From CAYMSF01 sp964542255 (GTDB lineage Bacteria > Verrucomicrobiota > Lentisphaeria > Victivallales > Victivallaceae), in assembly GCA_964542255.1 (NCBI GenBank), contig CAZITV010000044.1, positions 1 to 14,176 of the forward strand: DNA of 14,176 bases, given 5' to 3'. A program made the translations under genes and the position numbers. This document shows, piece after piece, positions 8,301 through 14,176 of the stretch. Position 1 is the stretch's first letter. Each line of letters starts with the position of its first letter. The notes under the pieces are model-generated. The model was not told the DNA's origin. It saw only the letters and a list, made by a program, of their open reading frames with translations, and searched no databases.

Positions 8301-9321
8301 CAATATTTTTGAATCCGGCAATATCATTTCCACGTCACGACCGCTGGGTACGTTCAGCACTCAGGATTGGTATAAAGGCGTTAAAGCATGGTTCCCCAGA
8401 GTCAACAAAGTTTATCCAATCGCTGAAGTGGTTAATTCTATAAATGGCAATTTCGGCGGTACTCAAGTAGCATTTGAGAATAAATCAACCTTGGCTGACG
8501 ATGGTGTTAAGCTCGGCGACTGGTTCGTCATCTGCGGCATTTCGGTTGGCAACAAGGTTAGTATCACCAACTCTGCCCAATGGAGTAAACAAGAATTTAA
8601 GCCGGAAGAAAGCAGCACTGCGGATGATAACTGCTGGAGGATAGATAACAAAAACTTCGACATCGGCGATATTAATCAAGGCTTGTGGCGTGCTACCGCG
8701 GATAAACTCAAGGTTGAAAAAAACGCTGACGGCTTGTCTATCCGCGGTAACGGTGTGATTGACACATACGTCACAACCGACGTTCAGTATCCATGGTTTT
8801 GCTGGGAACTAAAATCCGGCAGCGGCTCTTTCATAACTCCAAACCTTACCGCGATGGATAGTCCCCGCATGATGTTTTCAGGTAATGCCGTCCCGGGATA
8901 TTATGCGTTAAAATTTAAACCAACCGGAAAGCAAACTCATATTAGAATGGACTTTGGCGGAGCCAATTACTTGTTTTCATTCATGTCTATGAACAAGACG
9001 CCGCGTTATCTGCTTGAGGCAGTGCTGAAAGATAATAACTTTGGTATTAATTTAACTTTACCGGAGGCTGCCGTCAAAGTAGAATTAAGCGTCTATCAGA
9101 CATATCCTATCATTCAATTAATGTGGCAGGGGCAAAATAAAGCTGCAATGATGCCGCAAAACGATGCCAAAACTCAATGGACGTGTACAATTCCCAATCA
9201 GGGTTTCAAAAATCAGCGTATCGCCAACCCAGTTAAGGCAGGACAATTAATGTTTGTTGCTAAAATTGACGATGCCATTCAGGTTATCGGAATCAACTAC
9301 CAAGACGTAGAACTGAAATAA
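5317..9321 (+). CDS. Secreted heparinase II/III-like polysaccharide lyase
   Basis: 1334 aa, starting at ATG 5317 with AAAAGG 7 bases upstream; the in-frame ATG 5296 would put seven residues before a signal peptide. MKKMVFVLMILSIGSLFA is a signal peptide, cleaved near LFA|GNPE. Residues about 90-480 look like the helical toroid domain. YYNDSLCIQGSFDYMMMLG (about 395-413) fits the family block with the catalytic tyrosine region. Next is a beta domain with TRTTSHSSNSVLDLGGFYNG (512-531) and KPYVADIFNITGDNKH (653-668), which match the His-rich and yVVDiFrv-GG-H blocks of heparinase II/III proteins. A cysteine insert at about 123-147 (CVFCGR then TTCCK) resembles the zinc ribbon seen in environmental members. 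About 550 further residues look like beta-sandwich modules. It probably eliminates uronic acid-containing glycan outside the cytoplasm; substrate unknown. It is first in an operon. Confidence 0.8.
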   Translation: MKKMVFVLMILSIGSLFAGNPEAWQTQARAEAVNKLRPGAGVANLNIDKIYQPWIDACTKKYSGSSDYSKLKDAAPSDSSLTENFPQILAPYAVLEGVETKNDPGLGSIDDKYKAYYALTTYCVFCGRSFGFNMDRNSSSSGMTTCCKTKLYSKNYPADYKFKPNTTYPIKMLDDSILSVPATSYTDKDGKKWLLLIDNFFNSKRWREYCAMVNQWVTEFERTGNPVYPYKLALLLDQVSDTYYKLPLTNHNSVAKGKDGSNLSRAEWENVPPNPVKVSYLGIWNRGNPTFNRGWITLAGEAAWAEPFAKLRMHPAFRYYSQQKYNDPDAVDKKVKTKLLLEIARAYKTITPQLMISNYQDGVFANLMLLGALAGDQMVFDFAAGCQEATLYNGYYNDSLCIQGSFDYMMMLGNFTWYMNNPSGWLLLEPDFLERNPYAKVIQNNYKKLETMRGIGLEWSDKHLPLHTPLNDLKTAKKMSRNPSVNFPGYGVSKIAAGKDNNRMEIGLAYTRTTSHSSNSVLDLGGFYNGIPVMRQGGYGYWWGVTSEAENNRLAELNFPKKLLTVPVNGFQTWTWSMNHSSLNQNTASVNDLGIGEGKLQDTTEMINFKGGEPYGSLPARFQIIEAMAWNDSVARAKLQRAVIAVETNCGGKPYVADIFNITGDNKHTLYLNALGERVAAVLPAVNSEFANLAKANFSTDELQHKYITEVKKHDKTDAVYQVEWFADNEAYRRNGKGEPVSTDVNAKVRWKVTGIPSDNSQLFSAKGIWSARINLQDMPDGTKFPLKVLNFDAARDFIIDSRSGKNLNSTFINFYEGADAKDKVNLIKNVKRLEAPQGAAAVEINLENGDTDTLIYQKTPQTLTLPGGISTDARYALSRSNAQGDVIEQHIVGGTFLKAKDQKLQTFAEVTGVITDLVGDLSGDRTQSALIIKADKEWDLNTLNGKTIKIAMERVNNSTRSEAINIESIKKIGDLTYRVDLANHAPLAMGWHQVNIFESGNIISTSRPLGTFSTQDWYKGVKAWFPRVNKVYPIAEVVNSINGNFGGTQVAFENKSTLADDGVKLGDWFVICGISVGNKVSITNSAQWSKQEFKPEESSTADDNCWRIDNKNFDIGDINQGLWRATADKLKVEKNADGLSIRGNGVIDTYVTTDVQYPWFCWELKSGSGSFITPNLTAMDSPRMMFSGNAVPGYYALKFKPTGKQTHIRMDFGGANYLFSFMSMNKTPRYLLEAVLKDNNFGINLTLPEAAVKVELSVYQTYPIIQLMWQGQNKAAMMPQNDAKTQWTCTIPNQGFKNQRIANPVKAGQLMFVAKIDDAIQVIGINYQDVELK

Positions 9322-9346
9322 TTTTAACATTATTGGAGTGCATGCT

Positions 9347-11857
9347 ATGGCTATGAATTATGAACTCTATGTCGCCACCAACGGCGATGACCAATGGAGC
9401 GGACAACTGCCAGAACCTAACGCGGCACGCACCGATGGTCCATTTAAAACTATCAATGCGGCGCAACAGCAAGTCCGGGCATTAAGTAAAAAAGAGCGCG
9501 AATCCGGTACCGAATCCATAGCAATAATCCGCGTGAACTTAAGAGCCGGCGTATATCTACTCAATAATACTTGGGACATGGAGCAGGACGACAGCGGCAG
9601 ACCGCGCCTCAATAACGGGATGGAAATTGATAGCTTCTGCAATATCTGGCGGGCATGTCCCGGAGAAAAGGTTATCATTTCCGGCGGCATCACGCTAAAT
9701 TTAAACTGGCAGCCGGTAACGGTCAATAGTCAGCAGTTGTGGACTGCCCCGTTACCCCAGGAGCTGCGTGGTAAACATTATTTTGAACAGCTCTGGGTCA
9801 ATGGTGAACGGCGGCCGCGTCCGTCACTGCCGCGGCAAGGTTTTTTTCAAACTAAAAATTTTGGCAATGGCTTCAGGCACTTTCATTTGCCGGATGGGGT
9901 ACTCTCCGAAACCACCCGCAATATTAATGACATTGAACTGCGCTATTTTTCGCGGTGGACTTCACCACGCGGCAAAATCAGCTCAATTGATTTTAAGAAT
10001 AACGCTGGTGAACTTGACCGCGATGCCGGCGGCGTAGGCTTGGGGCCAAATGATAAATGTATTATGATCAATGTATTTGAGGCACTGTCCGAGCCTGGTG
10101 AATGGTATCTCGACAGTTCCGACTGGCAACTCTATTATCTGCCGCGTGCTGATGAAAACATCGCTAATTTGGAATTTGTCGTCTCAAAATTACCCGCTCT
10201 GCTAAAAATAACCAATACCTCAAATTTAATTTTCGAAAATATTACCTTTGCCTACAGCGAATGGATTGCGCCAACAAGTTATTCAGAATCTATTCAAGCC
10301 TCATTTGAAGTACCAGGAGCTGTTCAGTTAAATAATGTAAATAATATTTCCTTTAATAATTGCGAAATCGAGCACGTTTCAACTTATGCTGCCGCTGTCG
10401 AAGGCAATTCAAGTGAAGTTAATTTTTTTCACTGTGTGATTCGTGATTTGGGTGCCGGCGGCATCCGCTTTTGGCACGGCACTTATCGCAATACCGTCAG
10501 AGAGAGTCAAATTTACGATGGCGGCCATATTTACCCTGCCGGAGTTGGCGTACTCATCGGTCAGAGTAACGGCAATATGATTGAGCACAATACTATACGC
10601 GACTTGTATTATACCGGTGTTTCGCTGGGCTGGAACTGGGGATTTGGCGCGCCAAGCACCTCCGGCAATGTCGTTGAATATAACCATATTTACAATATTG
10701 GACGAAAATTGCTGTCGGACATGGGCGGAATTTATCAGCTCGGTGCTTCACCGGGTACCAGATTCCGCTACAACCATATTCATGATGTCAGCTCTATGCA
10801 TTATGGCGGCAATGGTATTTATCTTGACCAGGGATCCAGTGATGTTTTAGTCGAACACAATCTAGTACATCATGTCGAAGGATATGCGCTTAATATTAAC
10901 TATGCATATAATAATGTAATCAATAACAATATCTTTGCCTACGGCGGGATTGCCGCATTGGGTGTTGGTGCGATGGATGATAATTTGTGCGCCGCACTGC
11001 ACAATAATATACTGTTCTCCGGCAATTCACCAATAACCAACCGCCTTAACCGCTTCCGCTACCTTAAACATCAATTAATATGCAATAAAAATTTATTTTT
11101 TATCGAGGAGCCAAACGCAATAATCAAGGAAAAGTTATGGGCGCCAACGGCATGGTACACGCATCGCACCATTATGTATGCAGCAGATAAATCACCGTTT
11201 ATCGCCCCTGCAAATATAAAATTAGTTGTCAATAAACCAACCGAACAAGATTGGGCGAAGGTAAATTATAATGGCGCATTCGTTAATTCAACCGGCTCAA
11301 TTACTGCACCAGAAAATGAGATGAAAATCGGTTTTTTGCAGGATAAAGAAAATTTATATGTCCGTTTTGTTGTACAGCGGCAATCCCAAATTTTTGTTCC
11401 TGACGGAACTGTGCTAGGCGGTGAACATGTCGAAATTATTCTGAAAATATACAAAAATTCAGATGCCGCCTTTTTGCTGGGCGCCGCCCCTGACGGCAAG
11501 GACGCAGCAGTATGGTATAATGGCAACGCTCCACAAAATTATCCTTTCGAAGTCGAAAGCTCTATCAATGAAAATTTTATCTGGACGACAACCATAACTT
11601 TACCCAAAAAACCGTTGTCCGATTTCGCCGGAAATACTGCGGCACTGCCAGATTGGCTCTATTATGGCCTGGTGGTTATTCCAGAAACAGGTGAATTCGA
11701 ATCCTGGGGTAAACTTTTGCATGATGCAAACTGTATCGAATCCGACCCCGGTTTCGTAGACCCGGCTAATGGTGATTTTCGTTTGAAGCCTGACGCTGCC
11801 GCAAAACGGATTAATTTTATCGAATTCGATTACCGCAGTGCTGGCGCGCCACAATAA
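9347..11857 (+). CDS. Right-handed beta-helix protein, GH141-like, with CBM9-like insert
   Basis: 836 aa from ATG 9347, which has GGAG (9335-9338) 8 bases upstream; the in-frame GTG 9338 overlaps that site and is unlikely. The N-terminus (NYELYVATNGDDQWSG, GPFKTINAAQQQVR) is the standard opening of pectate-lyase-like helices. FEQLWVNGERRPRPSLPR (about 146-163) matches the fRQLyVNG block of GH141-type proteins. Parallel beta-helix repeats rich in Asn and His run about 290-585. They include SDMGGIYQLG (457-466) and GNGIYLDQGSSDVLVEHN (488-505), whose Asp residues are candidate catalytic acids. Residues about 625-790 look like a CBM9/DOMON domain (KIGFLQDKENLYVRFVV, GGEHVEIILKIY). The helix ending DPGFVDPANGDFRLKPD then resumes. 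No signal peptide is seen. It lies 25 bases after the lyase, so co-transcription is likely. Probably a glycosidase or lyase on the same glycan. Confidence 0.75.
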   Translation: MAMNYELYVATNGDDQWSGQLPEPNAARTDGPFKTINAAQQQVRALSKKERESGTESIAIIRVNLRAGVYLLNNTWDMEQDDSGRPRLNNGMEIDSFCNIWRACPGEKVIISGGITLNLNWQPVTVNSQQLWTAPLPQELRGKHYFEQLWVNGERRPRPSLPRQGFFQTKNFGNGFRHFHLPDGVLSETTRNINDIELRYFSRWTSPRGKISSIDFKNNAGELDRDAGGVGLGPNDKCIMINVFEALSEPGEWYLDSSDWQLYYLPRADENIANLEFVVSKLPALLKITNTSNLIFENITFAYSEWIAPTSYSESIQASFEVPGAVQLNNVNNISFNNCEIEHVSTYAAAVEGNSSEVNFFHCVIRDLGAGGIRFWHGTYRNTVRESQIYDGGHIYPAGVGVLIGQSNGNMIEHNTIRDLYYTGVSLGWNWGFGAPSTSGNVVEYNHIYNIGRKLLSDMGGIYQLGASPGTRFRYNHIHDVSSMHYGGNGIYLDQGSSDVLVEHNLVHHVEGYALNINYAYNNVINNNIFAYGGIAALGVGAMDDNLCAALHNNILFSGNSPITNRLNRFRYLKHQLICNKNLFFIEEPNAIIKEKLWAPTAWYTHRTIMYAADKSPFIAPANIKLVVNKPTEQDWAKVNYNGAFVNSTGSITAPENEMKIGFLQDKENLYVRFVVQRQSQIFVPDGTVLGGEHVEIILKIYKNSDAAFLLGAAPDGKDAAVWYNGNAPQNYPFEVESSINENFIWTTTITLPKKPLSDFAGNTAALPDWLYYGLVVIPETGEFESWGKLLHDANCIESDPGFVDPANGDFRLKPDAAAKRINFIEFDYRSAGAPQ

Positions 11858-11882
11858 TTACCTCGCAACGCCGGGAATACAC

Positions 11883-12917
11883 TCAATTTATTGCCCAGTT
11901 CAAACACGGGACGCTTACTTGCGTCAATACCTTTAAACACCACTGACAATTATGGCATAGGCGATCACATTGGGCGGTATGCTCAAACCAGTCTTCCGGA
12001 AAGCGGGAATTATCTATTATCCTTGGATAAACAAGTGTGGAAAACCCTGGTTCCAGTAAATCCAACAAATTGCACGGATAACGCTCTTGACAATATGCGT
12101 TGATAATTAGATCAGGACGTGAGCTCATGCGGGTTGCCAGTTTCATCAGCTGAACTACGCCATTATAGTGATGAATGTCCTCCGGACGTATCCAGGTTGA
12201 TTGCAGTAAAGCGGCGTGATTCTCCGGAAGACGCAGATGAGAACGGCAAAGGAGAATATCTTCGAGCTGTGGAACCGCCGCCGAGTTGAGTTCTACTTCG
12301 TGCGCCACTAGATTGTCATGAAACGTTTGAGTCGGACAGCCGTGAAGGCATCCGCTATTGGCCAGAATCGCTAAATCTTTTCCGGCGTCTGCCGCCCATG
12401 CGGCAAACCTGCTGACGAGCGCCAGATCGCGGTTATGCTCACGTTGAATGTAGAAACTGTCAAACCATGGCGAAAGAGCTATCATCGATTCAATACTGCC
12501 TACACGCATGTTGATAGAGGCCCGCACCTTGACTGGATAACCGCAACTCTTAAGAACTCGCGCCAAAAAAGGACTCATCGTGGTAGCTATAGTCACCTGG
12601 AGGTCATTGGCATCCAATTCTTTGAAGATTCCAGATATTATGCTGCGCCATCCGGCACTGACGGATTCAGCGCCATAACAGGAAGCATTCAGCAAAAGAT
12701 CCAGCTTAAGTCCAAGCTGGCTGCATTCCCGCAATAACCACACCACCCGCCCGGAAGCTGCTGCCGGGTCTTCCCCATGTCCCATTGGCGCGCGCCCGGA
12801 AGGCATCCCCGGCCATGCAAAGTAAACCTCCGCGATTTTATCGCGGTGTTCACTGACCTTTTCAAGGAAAAGTTCATCATGGGCATGGGAAACCGGCAAA
12901 CCTACGGCAAATTTCAT
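11883..12917 (-). CDS. U32 peptidase-like Fe-S protein
   Basis: 344 aa, soluble. The layout resembles the U32 'collagenase-like' superfamily, whose studied members (UbiU, UbiV, RlhA, TrhP) are mostly anaerobic hydroxylation factors and not proteases. MKFAVGLPVSHAHDELFLEK is a first barrel strand and helix. VRASINMRVGSIESMIALSP and FDSFYIQREHNRDLALVSRF (about 131-171) are further barrel units. LAILANSGCLHGCPTQTFHDN (about 182-202) is the typical U32 cysteine block, with Cys190 and Cys194. The C-terminus adds C317-x3-C321-x2-C324-x2-C327, a strong metal or 4Fe-4S motif. Its ATG overlaps the stop of the upstream Fe-S gene by ATGA, so translation is coupled and the two proteins probably act together. 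Substrate unknown. It converges on the beta-helix gene 25 bases away, with no clear terminator. Confidence 0.7.
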   Translation of the reverse strand: MKFAVGLPVSHAHDELFLEKVSEHRDKIAEVYFAWPGMPSGRAPMGHGEDPAAASGRVVWLLRECSQLGLKLDLLLNASCYGAESVSAGWRSIISGIFKELDANDLQVTIATTMSPFLARVLKSCGYPVKVRASINMRVGSIESMIALSPWFDSFYIQREHNRDLALVSRFAAWAADAGKDLAILANSGCLHGCPTQTFHDNLVAHEVELNSAAVPQLEDILLCRSHLRLPENHAALLQSTWIRPEDIHHYNGVVQLMKLATRMSSRPDLIINAYCQERYPCNLLDLLEPGFSTLVYPRIIDNSRFPEDWFEHTAQCDRLCHNCQWCLKVLTQVSVPCLNWAIN

Positions 12918-13930
12918 GCGTTTTTTCCTGGCTTGCTGATTTCGTCAGTTAACTCCCACTGTTTACCTGTGCGATATGGATGCTTAAATTTTTTGGTGAG
13001 TACATCCTTCTTGTCCAGGTGATCCAAACATGCACGCATACAGCCACGAGCGCCGCAGATGGCGCCGGGATGGTGGAAACTTTCTTGGCCGGCTCGAATA
13101 TATGGCACTTTTTCGCGCAGCCATCCCCAAATGCCCGCAACATCCTTGTAATTCATCATTCCGCTAACATGGTCGTTAGGAGCTGCAATGATTTCGTCAA
13201 CCTTGCCGGCGACTTCTTCGCTAATGAAAGGGCTGGTCTTGCGCGTACCGGTTTGAAAGACGACGCTGCATTTGTATTCATCAAGATAAGCCCAACCCAG
13301 CTCACGGGTACCGATGGTTACATGGTTGGTCTTTTCTCTGGAAATGGCATGTGCGGGACATTCACGCACGCAGGCCATGCAATTATCACAAAGCTTATCA
13401 GTGAAGATAGGATCCGGTTCCAGTTCAGCCTCTGTGAGAATGAAAACTAGCCTCTGGGCTGGACCGAATTCTGGTGAGAGAAACAGGTTACTGTGGCCAA
13501 TTTCACCCATCCCGCAAATAACTCCGGCTATACGGAAGTGAATAAATACATCCGGTTTGGCCTTACCCGGTGCAACTGCCTTACCTTCGCCAATGCCGTA
13601 ACGCACACTGCCGTTGTGGTATGGACAGGTTTCAAAGCCATCATCCTCCAACCGGTTTGAGAGCTTGCGCATTACAATCGGGGCGAAGTCATCGTTAATA
13701 TTGGCATATCCCATTGAGGAATACCCACCCCAGTAGGTGCCTTCCTCTACACCACGCAGCAAGCCGCGGTGAATACGAAAACCTAAACCTATAATGCTTT
13801 TCGCCTTGGGCATAATCTGGCGCGGGTCATACTGTAACGGTGCGCCTTCAAAACGATCCATTGAGCCGATGCCGACCAGATCAGCGCCAAGCTCTTTCGC
13901 ATACTCTTTAATTTTCTGTGAAGTTATCAT
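12914..13930 (-). CDS. QueG-like double 4Fe-4S cluster protein
   Basis: 338 aa, related to the epoxyqueuosine reductase/reductive dehalogenase ferredoxin group. The N-terminus AKELGADLVGIGSMDRFEG with MPKAKSIIGLGF is the usual QueG-type opening. GVICGMGEIGHSNLFLSPEF (about 136-155) fits the conserved GxxG-N-L block. Cluster 1 is C181-x2-C184-x2-C187-x3-C191-P. Cluster 2 probably uses C221 (EYKCSV) with C292-x4-C297-x3-C301 (ICGARGCMRACLDH), not the QueG CxxCxxxCP form. It is shorter than E. coli QueG and lacks its C-terminal HEAT-like part, so tRNA modification is unlikely. AAAGG (13936-13940) lies 5 bases before the ATG. Followed by the overlapping U32-like gene; a redox partner role is inferred. 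Whether it binds cobalamin cannot be told from sequence alone. Confidence 0.75.
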   Translation of the reverse strand: MITSQKIKEYAKELGADLVGIGSMDRFEGAPLQYDPRQIMPKAKSIIGLGFRIHRGLLRGVEEGTYWGGYSSMGYANINDDFAPIVMRKLSNRLEDDGFETCPYHNGSVRYGIGEGKAVAPGKAKPDVFIHFRIAGVICGMGEIGHSNLFLSPEFGPAQRLVFILTEAELEPDPIFTDKLCDNCMACVRECPAHAISREKTNHVTIGTRELGWAYLDEYKCSVVFQTGTRKTSPFISEEVAGKVDEIIAAPNDHVSGMMNYKDVAGIWGWLREKVPYIRAGQESFHHPGAICGARGCMRACLDHLDKKDVLTKKFKHPYRTGKQWELTDEISKPGKNA

Positions 13931-13945
13931 TTTTACCTTTTATTG

Positions 13946-14056
13946 TTAAGTTGCAAGTGGACAATTTATGACACATGGTTCAGCTACTACAGGACGATAT
14001 TTTTTAATTGGATCGTGCTCGCGCAATGCATCTGTCAATTCAGACGGAGTTGGCAT
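13946..14056 (-). CDS. Small 36-codon ORF, possibly the frameshifted end of the edge gene
   Basis: It starts MPTPSELTDALREHDPIKKY and ends with CVINCPLAT, giving two cysteines in a C-x3-C-P context. The composition is protein-like and the stop lies 15 bases before the QueG-like ATG. The same frame stays open upstream of the ATG to the window edge, and its nearer part also looks coded (SFLKEWKRQKRGSV). It may therefore be the true C-terminal part of the truncated gene, displaced by a frameshift, instead of a separate small gene. GGGGG about 6 bases upstream is a poor ribosome-binding site. Function unknown. Confidence 0.35.
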   Translation of the reverse strand: MPTPSELTDALREHDPIKKYRPVVAEPCVINCPLAT

Positions 14057-14176
14057 TACTGACCCCCGTTTCTGCCGTTTCCATTCTTTCAGGAACGAGC
14101 TCCTGGTTAATATCTCCGGAATCGGGCGGGACGTAGTGTGCTTCGCCGCCGAGTTTCTTCCATTCGCGGTAGAGGA
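14040..14176 (-). CDS. 3' end of a truncated gene, product unknown
   Basis: The reading frame enters from the window edge with LYREWKKLGGEAHYVPPDSG and stops at TGA 14040-14042 after 44 codons. The first half looks strongly coded; the last 16 residues (ERMETAETGVSNANSV) look less so, while the neighbouring frame becomes more protein-like over the same stretch. It heads the minus-strand operon with the QueG-like and U32-like genes. Too little is visible to assign a family. Confidence 0.5.
   Translation of the reverse strand, partial: LYREWKKLGGEAHYVPPDSGDINQELVPERMETAETGVSNANSV

Noticed and set aside
9367..9726. 119-codon minus-strand ORF inside the beta-helix gene
   Set aside because: It is the complement of a well-supported coding region, with low-complexity hydrophobic text and no start signal.
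12980..13450. 156-codon plus-strand ORF opposite the QueG-like gene
   Set aside because: It is antisense to a gene with two clear cysteine clusters; its own translation shows no domain pattern and it has no ribosome-binding site or partner.

Overview
The window looks like chromosomal DNA from an anaerobic polysaccharide-degrading bacterium, most plausibly a Lentisphaerota (Victivallales-like) or related PVC-group member. This is inferred from the gene mix: a SASA-type esterase, a heparinase II/III-type lyase with a zinc-ribbon-like insert, a right-handed beta-helix glycosidase-like protein, a divergent URO-D-family protein and O2-sensitive Fe-S proteins. No 16S rRNA or housekeeping gene is present, so the taxonomy is an inference.

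Layout. 1-587 has no intact gene. A decayed minus-strand coding relic (about 39-386) survives as protein-like pieces in different frames, followed by the AT-rich upstream region of the next gene. 588-2516 (+) encodes a sialate O-acetylesterase-like SASA protein. It converges on a URO-D-superfamily gene (2571-3824, -), with a likely bidirectional terminator between them. The URO-D gene is divergent from an AraC-type regulator (3989-4870, +), which is a natural candidate to control it and its carbohydrate neighbours. 4871-5316 is a non-coding block. It holds three copies of a GCTCC-n3-GGAGC palindromic repeat, a separate CCGGACT/AGTCCGG palindrome, two further hairpins, and a consensus-like sigma70 promoter whose -10 lies inside a perfect 12-bp palindrome.

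That promoter should drive a two-gene operon: a 1334-aa secreted heparinase II/III-like protein (5317-9321) and an 836-aa beta-helix protein (9347-11857) that appears to carry an inserted CBM9/DOMON-like domain. Converging on it from the right is a minus-strand operon: a truncated gene at the window edge, a 36-codon ORF that may be its frameshifted tail, a QueG-like double-cluster Fe-S protein (12914-13930), and a U32-peptidase-like protein with two cysteine clusters (11883-12917). The last two overlap by ATGA.

Working picture (inference). The left and central genes form a small carbohydrate-utilisation locus in which an AraC regulator controls cleavage of an acidic, acylated glycan by a secreted lyase, a beta-helix glycosidase and an esterase. 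The URO-D-like protein may handle a methyl group or a corrinoid/tetrapyrrole-type substrate. The right-hand Fe-S pair looks like a separate anaerobic redox module and is the most likely candidate here for an undescribed system.
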